This document shows positions 47,285 through 58,728 of a stretch of DNA of 64,000 bases, piece after piece. This DNA is from Henckelia pumila (taxonomy: Eukaryota > Streptophyta > Magnoliopsida > Lamiales > Gesneriaceae): NCBI RefSeq assembly GCF_033568475.1, contig NW_027331831.1:7998001-8062000 (forward strand), written 5' to 3'. A program made the translations under genes and the position numbers. Under the pieces are notes generated by a model that saw only the letters and a list, made by a program, of their open reading frames with translations, ran no database searches and was not told the DNA's origin. Within the stretch, counting starts at the first letter, position 1, and every line of letters starts with the position of its first letter.

Positions 47285-47979
47285 AGAGCACAAAGAACAA
47301 AATCAACGAGTTTCTGAAAGCAATTTTGGGCGCCAGTGTGAATTGAAACCTACAAAAATCAAGAGCATTTACGACTTTAATCGGATGAACTGAAAGCTAC
47401 AAAGTACCTCCAAATACGGCAATTTTCGACGCGAGTGTGAAGTTCTGGGAGCGAGTCCTTCGGAGAAAGCATGTTTTGGCGCGACCGCGCTAGCGTGAAA
47501 TTTAAGGCGCGAGTTATGAAATAGAATCTTTATATATAATTATATATATATTTAAAATATTAATTATTTCTCATTTATTAAGTAAATTAAAACAAAAACA
47601 AAACGAACCATGCGAATATATATTGACCATAATTTCTTCAATTAATAATGTAGGGGGTTTATGAGTGCATAATGGTCAAAATAATAAAAATAGTACAATT
47701 ATGAGTGCAGGCACATTAATTTAATTGAATCGATGTAAAACAGATCAAATTTCACATGAGCAGACGCAGTAGTTATGGAGGGGATGTCAAACAAGAGTTC
47801 ACGTTTTACGAGCGATTGTAAACCGCTACTAATGTCAATATTGTAGACCGGTTTCAAAACCGCTCTTAAATATTAATGTTGTTAGAGCGGTTTTTGAACC
47901 GCTTTAATAATATAAGTGTATTAAACCGTTTTTAAAACCGCTCTTAAAAAACGGTCTTGAAAACTAATTTTTCTGTAGT
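47285..47979. other. Right part of the CACTA element
   Basis: Leader-like DNA (47285-47520), AT-rich DNA, then the subterminal AACCGCT/AGCGGTT repeats. Together with 27643-29324 it forms the rest of the CACTA element. CAAAG at 47289-47293 matches the left flank of the copia LTR at 29320-29324. Confidence 0.6.
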
Positions 47980-48002
47980 TTGCGTGTGCTTTTGTCGCTA
48001 GT

Positions 48003-48847
48003 TATTTTATTAAAGTTGAACACCCTATAGAAACCACTCATGTGAGGACATCATTTTTTCCCATTTTTACCCCTTTACTCACTATTTTTCTACATTTTAT
48101 ATTTTTTTCTTCAAGATTTTATTTTTATTTTTTCCTATCCACCCTCTTCTCACTCTCCGCATTTTTAACAAACTTTCCCAGTTTCTCTCATTCTCACACT
48201 AATAAACTTATTCACATTCTCTTCCGCGCTTCTGCGTGCAATCTTTGAGTTCAATCGACGACTTCTTCTCCAAAAGTATTGAAATATGTAATTTTCTTCT
48301 CTCAATCTCAATAGTTGTTTTGGTTTTGGTTTGCGATTTTCTAATATTTCAATTTTTTCTCCATCCTTGAATTTCATAATGTTAATTGAGTTATGACTTT
48401 ACGATTCAGAATGGAATTGAGTTATGACTTTACGAATTTGTATGTTAATTATTTTATCTCGACAAGAATCGTCTTTGTTCGACAAAAACTGAATAAATTC
48501 TTTTCTCGTCTTACCAATCCTTGAGTTCAACCGACGACTTATTCTCCAAAAGTACTGAAATAGTTAATTTTCTTCTCTCAATCTCTATAGTTGTTTTGGT
48601 TTTGGTTTGCAATTTTAAATATTTCAATTTTTTCTCCTCCTCGAATTTTTTGCTTGATTTATGAATCTATAATAATTTCCAAATGTTTCATTTTTTATTC
48701 AGAATGAAATTGAGTTCTGGGTTTACAGATTTGTATGTCTATTATTTTTTCTCAACAGAAATCATCTTACTTTTCTTGGCTAAAATTGAACAAAATTTTT
48801 TCGTTACCGCGATCATTTATCCGTCGTCTTTATTTGGTAAGTTGAAA
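48003..48847. repeat. Imperfect tandem duplication, unit about 285 bp
   Basis: Segment 48240-48520 (TTGAGTTCAATCGACGACTT, CTCTCAATCTCAATAGTTGT, GAATGGAATTGAGTTATG) is repeated at about 48522-48830 with scattered changes. The DNA before it (48003-48240) is CT-rich and Helitron-flank-like. No gene is supported. Confidence 0.65.
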
Positions 48848-48852
48848 TTTCT

Positions 48853-50377
48853 TGTAGTGACCCGCACGAATTACCTACTAACTAGCAGCCTTAATCATGA
48901 AAATTGTTTAATATAAAATAACAAGAATAATTCAAACATAAACAGAGTTTATTATGCAAAAACTAAAATCCCATAATTACAAGAAAACCGGCAGGATACA
49001 ACCGGTAAAACCAAACCAAGTGTTTATTCCCAAAAATATATACAGACCGTAATAAAACTCCAGAGCCTCCTGAACCTGCAGCTAGCTCTGTCCTGATCCA
49101 CCCGCTCCGTCCAGCTTCAGACCTGCCCCGTCGAATTGGGTGTCCAGAATATAACCAGGACGTGAGCGACTAACTCTCAGTACGTAAATACGAGTAAACA
49201 TACATATATGATGCATACAAGTGTGATGACTGGGTAACTGGTCATCTATCATGTCATGCTCAGACTAGGCGTCCTGAGTTTAGTACCAGCTGGAAGTCAA
49301 ACCACGAGGTACATCCACACTCGTCTTGATCACCGTAGTATTAATCTCCGCTTACGCGGTAACTCCCGGTGTCAGACAATATAAACAGGTGTAGATCTGA
49401 GCGGCTCTACTATCATTGCTATTACAAAGAAAATAGGCTCAACGTGTATGTGCACATGAAATATGAATATAAAAGCAGTATAACATATATCATGCCACGT
49501 AAATGCAACATATAAGCATGTATAATCGCTGGATATCTCAGTCAGTACTTACGTATCTCTAGTAGTAGATCAAGTATATCAGAGTCTAGGTTCCAAGCCT
49601 ACAGTCAAATATATATCGTATCACCAATCATGCTCTATAAGCCTTAACTAAGCTAACATATACTCCTATATATTAAATAAGATTCTCGGACCATACCTTC
49701 TTCCATCGTTAGCCCGCTGATGTCGAAACACTAGTTTTTACTCTCAACTGGATGCTATGAGTCCAGTACCTCACTTATACCGTCGGGCCCTCAATATACT
49801 ACTGGTCAAGAGAGGAGTCAAGTGAATTCGTAATTCAAATCGTCACCTGAAGACCCCTATTTATAGGCCCAAACTCGGGGAGTTCGGATGGTCCGAACTG
49901 GGGTTCGGATCGACCGGACCGAACTATGCATGTCTGCCACGTTTTTGAGTGGCTGAGTTCGGATGGTCCGAACTGGGTTCGGATCTTCCGAACTGTGCAT
50001 GTATTCCACGTATGAGAGCATTTTGACACCTGGTTCCCGGCTGAGTTCGGATGGTCTGAACTCATTTCGGGGCTTCCGAACTGTCCAATACCCCCGGGAC
50101 CCTTCCTACCATTTTCGGACGTTTCGAAGCTGATTTTTCACTTATTTTCACCAAATAAGGACTCCTTAATCATGTCTTGCCACTTTTAAAATTATATGTC
50201 ATATCATAGCATGAAAAGTGGAATTTGGCTACTACCTTTAAATGTAGCGATCCGTCTGGTAATTCTGATGTCCAAAATTCACATTTTCATCTCATTTAAT
50301 CCCTTGATAATGTATTTAGTAACCCCTCAATCATGTTTATCATTTAATTAACTTAAAATAGGGTACGAGTTACTACA
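48853..50377 (-). mobile_element. Solo LTR with perfect TSD
   Basis: 1525 bp with ends TGTAGTGACCCG and, on the other strand, TGTAGTAACTCG. The flanking 5-bp TSD is TTTCT (48848-48852 and 50378-50382). A TATAAATAG box on the minus strand at about 49856-49864 gives the orientation. There is no PBS, PPT or internal region, so it is the product of LTR-LTR recombination. The segment 49870-50090 holds repeated GTTCGGATGGTCCGAACT-type units. Confidence 0.9.
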
Positions 50378-50382
50378 TTTCT

Positions 50383-51801
50383 ACTATTTGATAAGCCAGG
50401 ATTATATTTTGAAATATATTAAATTTGAAATAAAATAGCCAAATTTGTAGATTGGGCCCTTTTGAATATCCATATTTTGAGAATTTGAGAATTATATTCG
50501 GTAGTTTATAGTTTGGGGACTTTTGAATCCATGTCTTAAAAATCGGTTGAATTATATAAAACCGTTTTTACGATCAAAACCGGTCAAAACCGGTTGAACC
50601 AGATTCTGGCCGGTCAAACCGGTCAAAAAACCAGCCCAGAACCGGTTCCGAATTTTTTTAAATTTTTTTAAAAATATTTTTTTAATTTTAAAACCTTAAT
50701 TTAATATTTTAATATATATATATATATATATATAAATATATATATATACAAGATTCTTTGGAGTTTGTACTTCATTAAAAATATTATTTTACTAATATTA
50801 GAGTTTTTTTAATAAATTAATTTATTTTTTAAAATATATAACTAAAATTAATATTTTGAATATATTTATATGGTTATTTAGTTTTCAAACTATGATAAAT
50901 CTATATAATTTTTTTTATTATATATATATTTTAGGTTTTAAAAATTTAAAAAATATTATGAATTATATTATATTATATGAACGGTTTTCGGTCTGACCGT
51001 CCGTTTAAAACGGTCCGACTGGTTGGACTGTTTTTTTAGGTAAACCGATTCGATCATCGGTCCGGTTATGAAAACATTGTTTTGAATATCCATATTAAAT
51101 TTATAGTTTGGGAATTATATTAAATTTGAAATATATTTAAATTCGGTAGTTTCAAATTTCAAATTTGAGAATTATATTAAATTTAAAGTAAAATAGTGTT
51201 TTGATCATGAGTAATACTAGATTTAACGCTACAGAAAATTAAAAAAGTTTTTTAATATATTTTGAAAACTAAGAGTAAGAATTATATTTTTAAATTTGAA
51301 AATAAAATACATTTGTTCATATCCATGCGTTGTGAATAATAGATTTTCTATTTTAATTTTCAAATTTGAAACATTTGAACCTTGAAACAAATTAATAGAT
51401 TTGTTTCTATCCATGCGTGAAGTGTTTTAATAAGCCAGAATTATATTTTAAAATATATTAAATTTGAAATAAAATAGCCAAATATATAGTTTGGGGCCTT
51501 TTGAATATCCATATTTTTAGAATTTGAGAATTATATTCGCTTGTTTATAGTTCGAAATTTTTTGAATATCCATATTAAATTTGTAGAATATTGAATAATC
51601 CGAAAAGTTAATTCTATTGAGAGGATATGTACATCTATTTACAATTACAAAGAGTAAATCATATCCCAGCGAATAAGGGATAACAAATCTCATCCTACCT
51701 AATTTACAAATATAATATCTTATCAAATCAACAATATATATTATAAAATAAAACCCTAATTTATCATAATCTACAAAATTTATAGTTTGGGAATTATATT
51801 A
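50383..51801. repeat. Degenerate tandem array (unit about 480 bp), left block
   Basis: Repeating landmarks: ATAAGCCAG.ATTATATTTT (50391, 51429), TATAGTTTGGGAATTATATT (51109, 51781) and TTGTGAATAATAGAT near 51330. Spacing, once the inserted MITE is removed, is about 480 bp. A further insert of about 200 bp lies at roughly 51579-51775. Confidence 0.65.
50529..51079. mobile_element. hAT-type MITE with 8-bp TSD
   Basis: 551-bp element with ends CCATGTCTTAAAAATCGG and, on the minus strand, CAATGTTTTCATAACCGG. It is flanked by TTTTGAAT at 50521-50528 and 51080-51087. Internal ACCGGTCAAAACCGG words lie near both ends and a (TA)n run at 50711-50750. The undisturbed target (TTTTGAATATCC) is visible in neighbouring array units. 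Confidence 0.85.
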
Positions 51802-53071
51802 TGTTGAATCCGACATTTTGGTGATAACAAACAACAACTCATTGTATAGGAATGTGCTACCAATCTTTTGTATTTCAGGAATCTACTACAACTCCTACCG
51901 CAACCGTCTAAACCCTTCAAGTTATCTACCGAAAGCTTGTCAACCGCCTTTGTCTCTCGACCGGTTGCAGTCACAAGCCTATCAACTGGTTATTCAAACC
52001 AGCAGAGGATAAATCTATCTACCGATAGAGTGCCAACTGCTTATCAAGATATCTCAAGACAAGTACTTGTGACAAGACGTTCATTGCAAAATCTTTATCA
52101 AAAGCAGAACCGGCGTATCAGAAGATCTGTTGACTCTTGCATCGAGACAACAGGTTGCACTAAAATGGAAAAAACGCAGAATGGCTACAGATAAAGTATT
52201 CGACCGTTTATACCAGTTTTGGACCCTGGAAGTTGTCTGCATTTAAAGAAGTGTACGATCTTCATGCAGAATCATCAATGCATTTATGAAGCATTAAATG
52301 TGCATTCAATGCAGCATCAGAACGTTCAAAATAAAGACGTTGATGATTGACCTATATAAAGGGAAGATTGCTCAAGAAGTGACAAGAAGACAAGCAATAC
52401 GAAAAATCTCAATCAACTCAATCACTTGAATACTATCAGAAGTCCTCATCTGATATACTGAAGCAATACTTGAGCACACTTACAAGATCATTCACTTGCT
52501 GCTCAAATAAACCCTCGCCTACAGTTTACATATCTGATCTTCAAGGATCATCCTAGGGTTTCCAAGCCTCTCGACCGCTCTGCAGTTTGAGAAGCTCAAC
52601 CGAACTATACTCATTATTGAAGAGACTTGAAGCTACTCTGAAAGCTTCCACCAGTCTGATAAGAACTGAGAATCTTATCTGTGTAAATCTAGGAGTTTCG
52701 GATTAGGCATTGGATAAGTCCTAAGTCTGAAGTGGGTGTATTGCAAGACGTTGTAATAACCAAAGTCTTCTAGTGAATTCTTTCCTAAGTGGAAGAAGGG
52801 GAGACGTAGAAGGATTAAGCCTTCGAACTTCCAAAAATCGTGCCTTAGTCTTTACTGCTATTTATCTTACATATTGCTCATACATTGTGTTCTAAACTTT
52901 GCATCACTAAAACCTCTGAACTATTTCCGCACTATTTAAGTTGTTCAAACCATTTTAGAAGTTGAGAAAACAGATTAAGTGAACTAAACTTCACTTGATC
53001 ATTTTGAAAAGAAAGAAGAAAAGTTTCAGAGTGTATTCACCCCCCCTCTACCCTCTGAACCGATCCCAACA
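51802..53071 (+). repeat. 5' LTR of the SIRE-type element
   Basis: 1270 bp, TGTTGAATCC...GATCCCAACA. A TATATAAA box at 52353-52360 probably drives the genomic transcript. Confidence 0.95.
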
Positions 53072-53073
53072 AG

Positions 53074-53085
53074 TGGTATCAGAGC
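53074..53085 (+). promoter_or_regulatory. Primer-binding site of the SIRE-type element
   Basis: TGGTATCAGAGC lies two bases after the 5' LTR. It is complementary to initiator-Met tRNA. Confidence 0.95.
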
Positions 53086-53124
53086 GGGTTCCTTTCTCAA
53101 CTGCTGATCTAAAGTTTTAAAATC

Positions 53125-54846
53125 ATGACTTCTTTCAACAAAATTCCTATGTTTTCTAAAGAAGATTATGATGACTGGAAAATTCGCATGCAGGCACATC
53201 TTGCAGCACATGACGATGACATGCTATATGTCATAACAGACGGTCCCATCAAAATCATGAAGGTCAACCCAGCTCTAACCGATGGTGCAGGACAAATGAT
53301 TGAGAAACCAAGAGCTGAGTGGACTACTGAGGACAAAAAGAAGGCCAATCTTGACAATGTGGCCCGGGACATCCTATACAAAACACTGGACAAGAACATG
53401 TTCAGCAAAATCAAGTCATGCTCCACAGCAAAGGAGATTTGGGAGAAGCTCACTCAGCTGTGTGAAGGAAATGACCAGACCAAGGAAAACAAGCTCACCA
53501 TGGCCATTCAAAAATATGACAATGCCAAAATGAAGCCAGGGGAAACCATGGCTGAATTTGATGAACGGTTTAGTAGTATCATTTGTGACCTTATTGCTTT
53601 AGGAAAAACTTATACTAACCGTGAAATTGCTGTGAAGGTTTTGAGAGCTTTGCCCAAAGAATGGGAAATCAAGACAGTGGTCATGAGGGAGTCAAAAGAC
53701 TTAAGCAAGGTTGAACTGCATGATCTCTTTGCAGATCTCAAAGCCTACGAGTTCGAGCTCAACATGAGGACAGAAGATGAACCTTCTAACTCTCAACCAA
53801 CCAAGGCCTTAACCTCAACGGTGATGCGTCCACCGGTCGAGGAAGCTCCAAAGAGATCAGCTGAGCAAATCAGCAACGAAGTCATGACACTCTTTGTCAA
53901 GAAATTTGGTAGATTTATGCGTAAAAACAATTCTAAATTTAAAAATTATCATAAATCGGACCATACAGATGATGGTCCCACTTGTTTTAACTGTGGCAAG
54001 CCAGACCATTTCATTGCAGATTGCACCAAGCCTAAGAGCAATGATCAGAAGCAAGTCTTCGAAAGAAGAAGGGGCAAGGAGGACAAGAGGACGTTTAGAA
54101 AAGGTAGAGACCAAAGGGTTCTAGTAGCAGACGAAAGCAAAAGCAAGTGGGCTGAATCTGACTCTGACAACCCCGATACCAGAAGCTCTTCAGATGACAG
54201 CGAAGATGAAAAGGTAGAATGCCTCATGGCTGACATCGAAGAAGAAGCTGAGGAGGTATTTGACTTTGGTTCACCTGAATTTACTCACAATGATCTAGTT
54301 ACTGCTTTACACGAAATGGCTAATGAATACAAAGCATTATCCAAGGAATTCGAGGAGGTAAAGGCAGAAAGAGCTGACCTAAAAGATAAGTCAAGCGAAT
54401 CAAGCTGCATGCAGCGAAAAGAGCTTGATGGTCTTAAGGTCAAGCTAAGTCTGCTGGCTACTGAGAATGACACCTTGAAAAGAGTGTTCCAAGCAATCTT
54501 GACTGAGAACAAAAAACTACTTGAAATAATTAAGGCTTGGAATAAATCTTCTGTAACCATTGACAAGATTCAGGAAATCCAAAGACCGGCACATGACAAA
54601 ACCGGTCTAGGGTTTGGAACAAATGAACAGTCTATGGAATCTTGTATTCAGTCAAGCCTGGACAAAGGCAATCTTAACAAAATAAGATTTGTCAGGTCCA
54701 GCACGATATATGAACATGATGAGTGCAGCTTTGACAAAAATCAGAAAGTATCTAATGAACGAAGCTCTAAGCATAGAGGGCTGGGATATGTGGATCCCCA
54801 GATCTCCAATCAAAGAGGAACTTGGGTCAAACCAAAACCTAATTAA
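53125..54846 (+). CDS. SIRE-type gag
   Basis: 573 residues from the ATG at 53125, 39 nt after the PBS. Seen: a UBN2-type capsid core in the first 220 residues (WKIRMQAHL, IWEKLTQLCEG, FDERFSSII, LRALPKEWE), a CCHC zinc knuckle at about residues 286-301 (CFNCGKPDHFIADC), an acidic Ser/Asp stretch, then a predicted coiled coil at about residues 390-470 (EMANEYKALSKEFEEVKAERADLKD region). It ends at TAA 54844-54846, in the same frame as pol. It forms the virus-like particle. The coding sequence is undamaged. Confidence 0.92.
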   Translation: MTSFNKIPMFSKEDYDDWKIRMQAHLAAHDDDMLYVITDGPIKIMKVNPALTDGAGQMIEKPRAEWTTEDKKKANLDNVARDILYKTLDKNMFSKIKSCSTAKEIWEKLTQLCEGNDQTKENKLTMAIQKYDNAKMKPGETMAEFDERFSSIICDLIALGKTYTNREIAVKVLRALPKEWEIKTVVMRESKDLSKVELHDLFADLKAYEFELNMRTEDEPSNSQPTKALTSTVMRPPVEEAPKRSAEQISNEVMTLFVKKFGRFMRKNNSKFKNYHKSDHTDDGPTCFNCGKPDHFIADCTKPKSNDQKQVFERRRGKEDKRTFRKGRDQRVLVADESKSKWAESDSDNPDTRSSSDDSEDEKVECLMADIEEEAEEVFDFGSPEFTHNDLVTALHEMANEYKALSKEFEEVKAERADLKDKSSESSCMQRKELDGLKVKLSLLATENDTLKRVFQAILTENKKLLEIIKAWNKSSVTIDKIQEIQRPAHDKTGLGFGTNEQSMESCIQSSLDKGNLNKIRFVRSSTIYEHDECSFDKNQKVSNERSSKHRGLGYVDPQISNQRGTWVKPKPN

Positions 54847-55137
54847 AGAAGAAAGAGAAACCAATCTAATTTCAAAAGGCCATGGAATGAGTCTAACTAC
54901 TCTAAGAGAAGATGGTCAAAGGAGAAGCCTTACCAGTACTTTAATTGCAGGCCAGTTCAAAAGAGGTACAGGCTAACCGATAAAGATCAAAAAGGCAAGC
55001 AGCACACAGTAACCTCACAAGCACACACATTTACTGCTTATCGACCGCACAGATTTCTGGACACACACACGGGCAAACCTGTAAGGGTGTTTCAGGTGTG
55101 GGTTCCGAAAGGGCTAATCCGACCTGGACCCTACTAG
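54847..55137 (+). other. In-frame gag-pol linker bounded by two stops
   Basis: 97 codons in the gag/pol frame between TAA (54844-54846) and TAG (55135-55137), rich in Arg/Lys/Gln. It ends in a WVPK-like repeat that recurs just after the TAG. There is no internal stop. This is the position where SIRE elements are known to use stop-codon readthrough. Confidence 0.75.
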
Positions 55138-58100
55138 ATATGGGTACCAAAAGTTCTTCACTTTTTGCAGGTACTAAAAGTCCAAACGGGCGAGAAGACC
55201 ACTTCTATCAAGGACACTACCTGGTACTTAGATAGTGGTTGCTCACGGCACATGACAGGGAATCCAGAACTTCTAACAGAAGTGGTGTTGTGCAAAGGAC
55301 CAAAGATCAGCTTTGGAGACAACTCCAAAGGTAAAACCGTGGGTAAGGGTAAGATTATCCATGGTAACATCATTATTAAAGATGTGTTGCTTGTTGACAA
55401 ACTGTGCTATAATTTGATAAGTATTAGTCAACTATGTGACAATGATCATTCGGTCGAGTTTCACAAACACACTTGCATCATCAAAAATGACAAAGGTGAG
55501 ACTCTTATGACCGATGTAAGAGACCTAAACACCTACAAGGTAAACTGGTCTTGCTCACATATTTCTTCACCTACTTGTCTTACTGCTCATCATGATAAAC
55601 ATTGGTTGTGGCATAAGCGGTTAAATCATCTAAATTTTAAGTCCATTTCTAACTTGAGGAAGCATGATTTGGTTTCTGGTCTGCCTGAAGGAGATTTTAT
55701 AAAAGACAAAGTTTGTCCTGCTTGTCAACTAGGAAAGCAGGCGAGAGCAACCTTTAAAAATAAAGGGTGTATGTCTTCTTCCAAATGTTTAGATTTACTT
55801 CACATGGACCTATTTGGTCCTATACCAGTAAGAAGCATAGGGGGAATGAGATATGCTCTTGTTGTTTTAGATGACTTTTCTCGATTTACCTGGGTCATCT
55901 TTCTCTCTTCAAAAGATCAAACTGCACCTCACCTGATTAAGCTTTTTAAACGCTTGCAAAATGAACAATCTACTGTGATAGATAGAATCAGGAGTGATAG
56001 AGGGACTGAGTTTTTAAACACCACTCTTATGACTTATCTAGATGATCAGGGAATCAAGCATGAGCTGTCAGCTGCTAGATCCCCACAACAAAATGGGGTG
56101 GCTGAAAGAAGGAACCGTACTTTAAAAGAAGCAGCCAGAACTATGATTGCTGATTCAAATGTTTCTCAAAGGCTTTGGGCAGAAGCAATTAACACAGCTT
56201 GTTATACTCAAAACAGATCTATGATTAATAAACGATTTAACAAAACTCCATATGAGATCTGGAATGACACAAAACCTGATATTTCTTACTTCAAAATTTT
56301 TGGGTGCAAATGCTTTATCTACAACAATGGCAAAAATCATTTGACAGCCTTCGATGCCAAAGCAGACGAAGGAACTTTTATTGGTTACTCAGCCGTTAGC
56401 AGAGCTTATCGAGTGTTCAATCAAAGATCACTAACGGTCGAGGAAACCATTCATGTTGTTTTTGATGAATCTACTCTTTGTACAGAACAAACTCAAGGGA
56501 GCATAAATGATCTGAGTCATAGACTGGAAAACACAAATCTACAGGAAGAGAGTGACAGTGATCCATATCCTCCAAAGAAGGATGATCCAGTTCCCTCTAC
56601 CATGTGTGATCAAACAAGGCCAGAAGAGGATCCATCAGTTGATAACGATCCTCCTGCCAATAATGATCCAGTAAACGAGGACGTTCATCAACCAATTGAT
56701 GACAACCCTTTAGGGAATTATTTTAGGTGGAACAAAGATCATCCACCTGGGTTGGTGATAGGTGACCCTTCTGCTCCTCGAAAAACACGTGGTCAAATGA
56801 TTAATGAATTCTTGCATTCAGCTTTCATATCTCAGGTAGAGCCCAAGAAGATAGATGAAGCTCTATCAGATGCCAGCTGGATTGAAGCTATGCAAGAAGA
56901 GTTGAATCAATTCACCCGCAACAATGTTTGGCATCTAGTTCCTCGACCGGAAAATCAAAATGTGATTGGAACTAGATGGGTGTTTCGTAACAAGCTCGAT
57001 GAACATGGCACTGTTGTGCGTAACAAAGCTCGACTTGTTGCCCAAGGATTCAGACAAGAAGAAGGCATAGACTTTGAGGAATCCTTCGCGCCAGTTGCAA
57101 GACTAGAAGCAATCCGCATATTTCTTGCCTATGCAGCTTTCAAGGACTTTAAAGTTTATCAAATGGATGTCAAGTCTGCATTCCTCAATGGTCTACTTCA
57201 AGAAGAGGTGTACGTTGAACAACCACCAGGTTTTGTCAATCCTACTCATCCTCAATATATCTATAAACTTGACAAAGCCCTCTATGGATTAAAACAAGCA
57301 CCGTGTGCATGGTATGATACATTACTAAAATTTTTACAGGAACATGATTTCCAAATTGGAACGGTCGATAAGACCTTGTTTAAATTTGTAAAAGGTAATC
57401 ATGTGTTACTAGTACAAATTTATGTTGATGACATTATATTTGGGTCAACTAACCCCAAGTTGTGCTCAAAGTTCTCTAAGATGATGCAGGAGAAATTTGA
57501 AATGAGCATGATGGGCGAGCTAAACTTCTTTCTTGGATTGCAAGTAAAGCAACTTGAAACTGGAATATTTATCAATCAATCCAAGTATGCCAAGGAATTG
57601 GTAAAGAAGTTTGGAATGGAACAGTGCTCAACTGTATCTACCCCCATGAGTACATCAATCAAGCTTGATAAAGATGAAGGGGGAATCCCGGTCGAGGTAA
57701 CAATGTATCGAGGCCTTATTGGCTCATTGCTTTATTTGACTGCCAGTCGACCGGATATCATGTATTCAGTTTGTTTATGTGCTAGATTTCAAGCAGCACC
57801 TAAGCAATCTCATTTCATTGCCGCCAAACGAATAATTAAATATATTAAAGGAACTACTAATGTGGGTCTTTGGTATCCCAAAGATTCAAATCTTAATCTT
57901 ATTAGCTATTCAGATGCAGATTATGCAGGTTGTAGAATTGATCGCAAAAGTACAAGTGGCACATGTCAATTCCTTGGAGATAGACTAATTTTGTGGTCAA
58001 GTAAGAAGCAGACATCAATTGCTACCTCGACCGCCGAAGCAGAATACCTTGCTGCTGGCAGCTGTTGTGCTCAAATACTCTGGATTCAACAGCAGCTTAA

Positions 58101-58365
58101 TGATTATGGAATCCGGTCGAGTGAAGCTCCAATCTACTGTGACAATACAAGTGCCATAGCCATCACTCACAATCCAGTGATGCACTCTAGGACAAAGCAC
58201 ATTGATGTCAGGCATCACTTTATCCGAGATCATGTCTTAAAGAAGGAAATCAGGCTGGCATACATCTCTACCGATCAGCAAGCAGCAGACATATTCACCA
58301 AGCCTTTACCGGACGCTAAGTTTTCATATTTTCGAAATATTCTTGGCTTAGTAGATCTAAGTTAG
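55138..58365 (+). CDS. SIRE-type pol: protease, integrase, RT, RNase H
   Basis: An uninterrupted frame of about 1075 codons after the TAG, with no need for its own ATG. Seen in order: aspartic protease ([13 protein letters not shown], near 55225), integrase zinc region ([11 protein letters not shown]...CPACQLGKQ, 55609-55740), catalytic core with Asp (HMDLFGPI, about 55802), Asp (RSDRGTEFL, about 55990) and Glu ([14 protein letters not shown], about 56092), reverse transcriptase ([12 protein letters not shown] to catalytic YVDD at about 57421-57432), and RNase H ([10 protein letters not shown], about 57907; [16 protein letters not shown] at 58286-58309). All catalytic residues are present. 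It is probably made as a readthrough fusion to gag. Confidence 0.93.
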   Translation: MWVPKVLHFLQVLKVQTGEKTTSIKDTTWYLDSGCSRHMTGNPELLTEVVLCKGPKISFGDNSKGKTVGKGKIIHGNIIIKDVLLVDKLCYNLISISQLCDNDHSVEFHKHTCIIKNDKGETLMTDVRDLNTYKVNWSCSHISSPTCLTAHHDKHWLWHKRLNHLNFKSISNLRKHDLVSGLPEGDFIKDKVCPACQLGKQARATFKNKGCMSSSKCLDLLHMDLFGPIPVRSIGGMRYALVVLDDFSRFTWVIFLSSKDQTAPHLIKLFKRLQNEQSTVIDRIRSDRGTEFLNTTLMTYLDDQGIKHELSAARSPQQNGVAERRNRTLKEAARTMIADSNVSQRLWAEAINTACYTQNRSMINKRFNKTPYEIWNDTKPDISYFKIFGCKCFIYNNGKNHLTAFDAKADEGTFIGYSAVSRAYRVFNQRSLTVEETIHVVFDESTLCTEQTQGSINDLSHRLENTNLQEESDSDPYPPKKDDPVPSTMCDQTRPEEDPSVDNDPPANNDPVNEDVHQPIDDNPLGNYFRWNKDHPPGLVIGDPSAPRKTRGQMINEFLHSAFISQVEPKKIDEALSDASWIEAMQEELNQFTRNNVWHLVPRPENQNVIGTRWVFRNKLDEHGTVVRNKARLVAQGFRQEEGIDFEESFAPVARLEAIRIFLAYAAFKDFKVYQMDVKSAFLNGLLQEEVYVEQPPGFVNPTHPQYIYKLDKALYGLKQAPCAWYDTLLKFLQEHDFQIGTVDKTLFKFVKGNHVLLVQIYVDDIIFGSTNPKLCSKFSKMMQEKFEMSMMGELNFFLGLQVKQLETGIFINQSKYAKELVKKFGMEQCSTVSTPMSTSIKLDKDEGGIPVEVTMYRGLIGSLLYLTASRPDIMYSVCLCARFQAAPKQSHFIAAKRIIKYIKGTTNVGLWYPKDSNLNLISYSDADYAGCRIDRKSTSGTCQFLGDRLILWSSKKQTSIATSTAEAEYLAAGSCCAQILWIQQQLNDYGIRSSEAPIYCDNTSAIAITHNPVMHSRTKHIDVRHHFIRDHVLKKEIRLAYISTDQQAADIFTKPLPDAKFSYFRNILGLVDLS

Positions 58366-58569
58366 TATGCATGTTTTTAGGGGGAATGATTGCCAGTATG
58401 ACGTTAATAGCTTAGCTGTTACATTGCCATAAATGTTGGCATATCATCCGCCTTTAGCTAGTCTCTGACAGGCTCCGTACTAGCAGCTTTGTGCTTTGAA
58501 CCAAATGACATTAATTGGGCGCGGTGATTATACTCTTCAAAACTTTTTGAATTTTAAAAATACTTTTCA

Positions 58570-58605
58570 TGACGTCACCCTATGGCCCATAGATTCATAT
58601 ATATA
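58570..58605 (+). promoter_or_regulatory. Possible internal promoter for the third ORF
   Basis: A palindromic TGACGTCA (58570-58577, a bZIP/CRE-type site) is followed 20 bp later by ATATATATAC (58597-58605). Both lie between the pol stop (58365) and the ATG of ORF3 (58729). The spacing suits a separate transcript. That it works as a promoter is inference. Confidence 0.4.
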
Positions 58606-58728
58606 CTTCTTTACACTCGTATAGCAACCTTTCACCGTTGCTAAAGCTTTCATATTGCATTAAAAGTTCTATCGTATTACTATCAAGCTTTTGCTTACTC
58701 TCTGCTCGAGTTCTTATCTACAGCTATC

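Larger units (their letters stand above)
27643..47979. mobile_element. CACTA element (Pack-CACTA) hosting three nested retroelements
   Basis: The left terminus is CACTACAAAAAAAA at 27643. The right terminus is TTTTTCTGTAGT (47968-47979), CACTACAG-like but lacking the outermost base. Subterminal repeats built on AGAGCGGTTT/AAACCGCTCT fill 27660-28080 and 47800-47960 in both orientations. The interior carries minus-strand exon-like blocks (28296-28959) and leader-like DNA (47285-47520). The 3-bp TSD is not clean (TGG at left, TTG/TGC at right). No transposase domain is recognised. The element is interrupted at 29324/47285 by retroelements. Confidence 0.75.
27297..48002 (+). mobile_element. Small Helitron split by the CACTA-centred nest
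   Basis: The 5' end is A|TCTTTATCAATACTATTATA at 27297. The 3' end is CTAGT (47998-48002) followed by T. The subterminal hairpin is GCACACGCAA (27630-27639) paired with TTGCGTGTGC (47980-47989), exactly complementary. The 20.3-kb CACTA element sits in the loop. Without it the Helitron is about 370 bp and non-coding, hence non-autonomous. Insertion between A and T, TC...CTAGT ends and a hairpin about 10 nt from the 3' end are Helitron hallmarks. Confidence 0.75.

Noticed and set aside
53166-54566. Minus-strand ORFs inside the SIRE gag
   Set aside because: Shadow frames of a clearly coding plus-strand gag.
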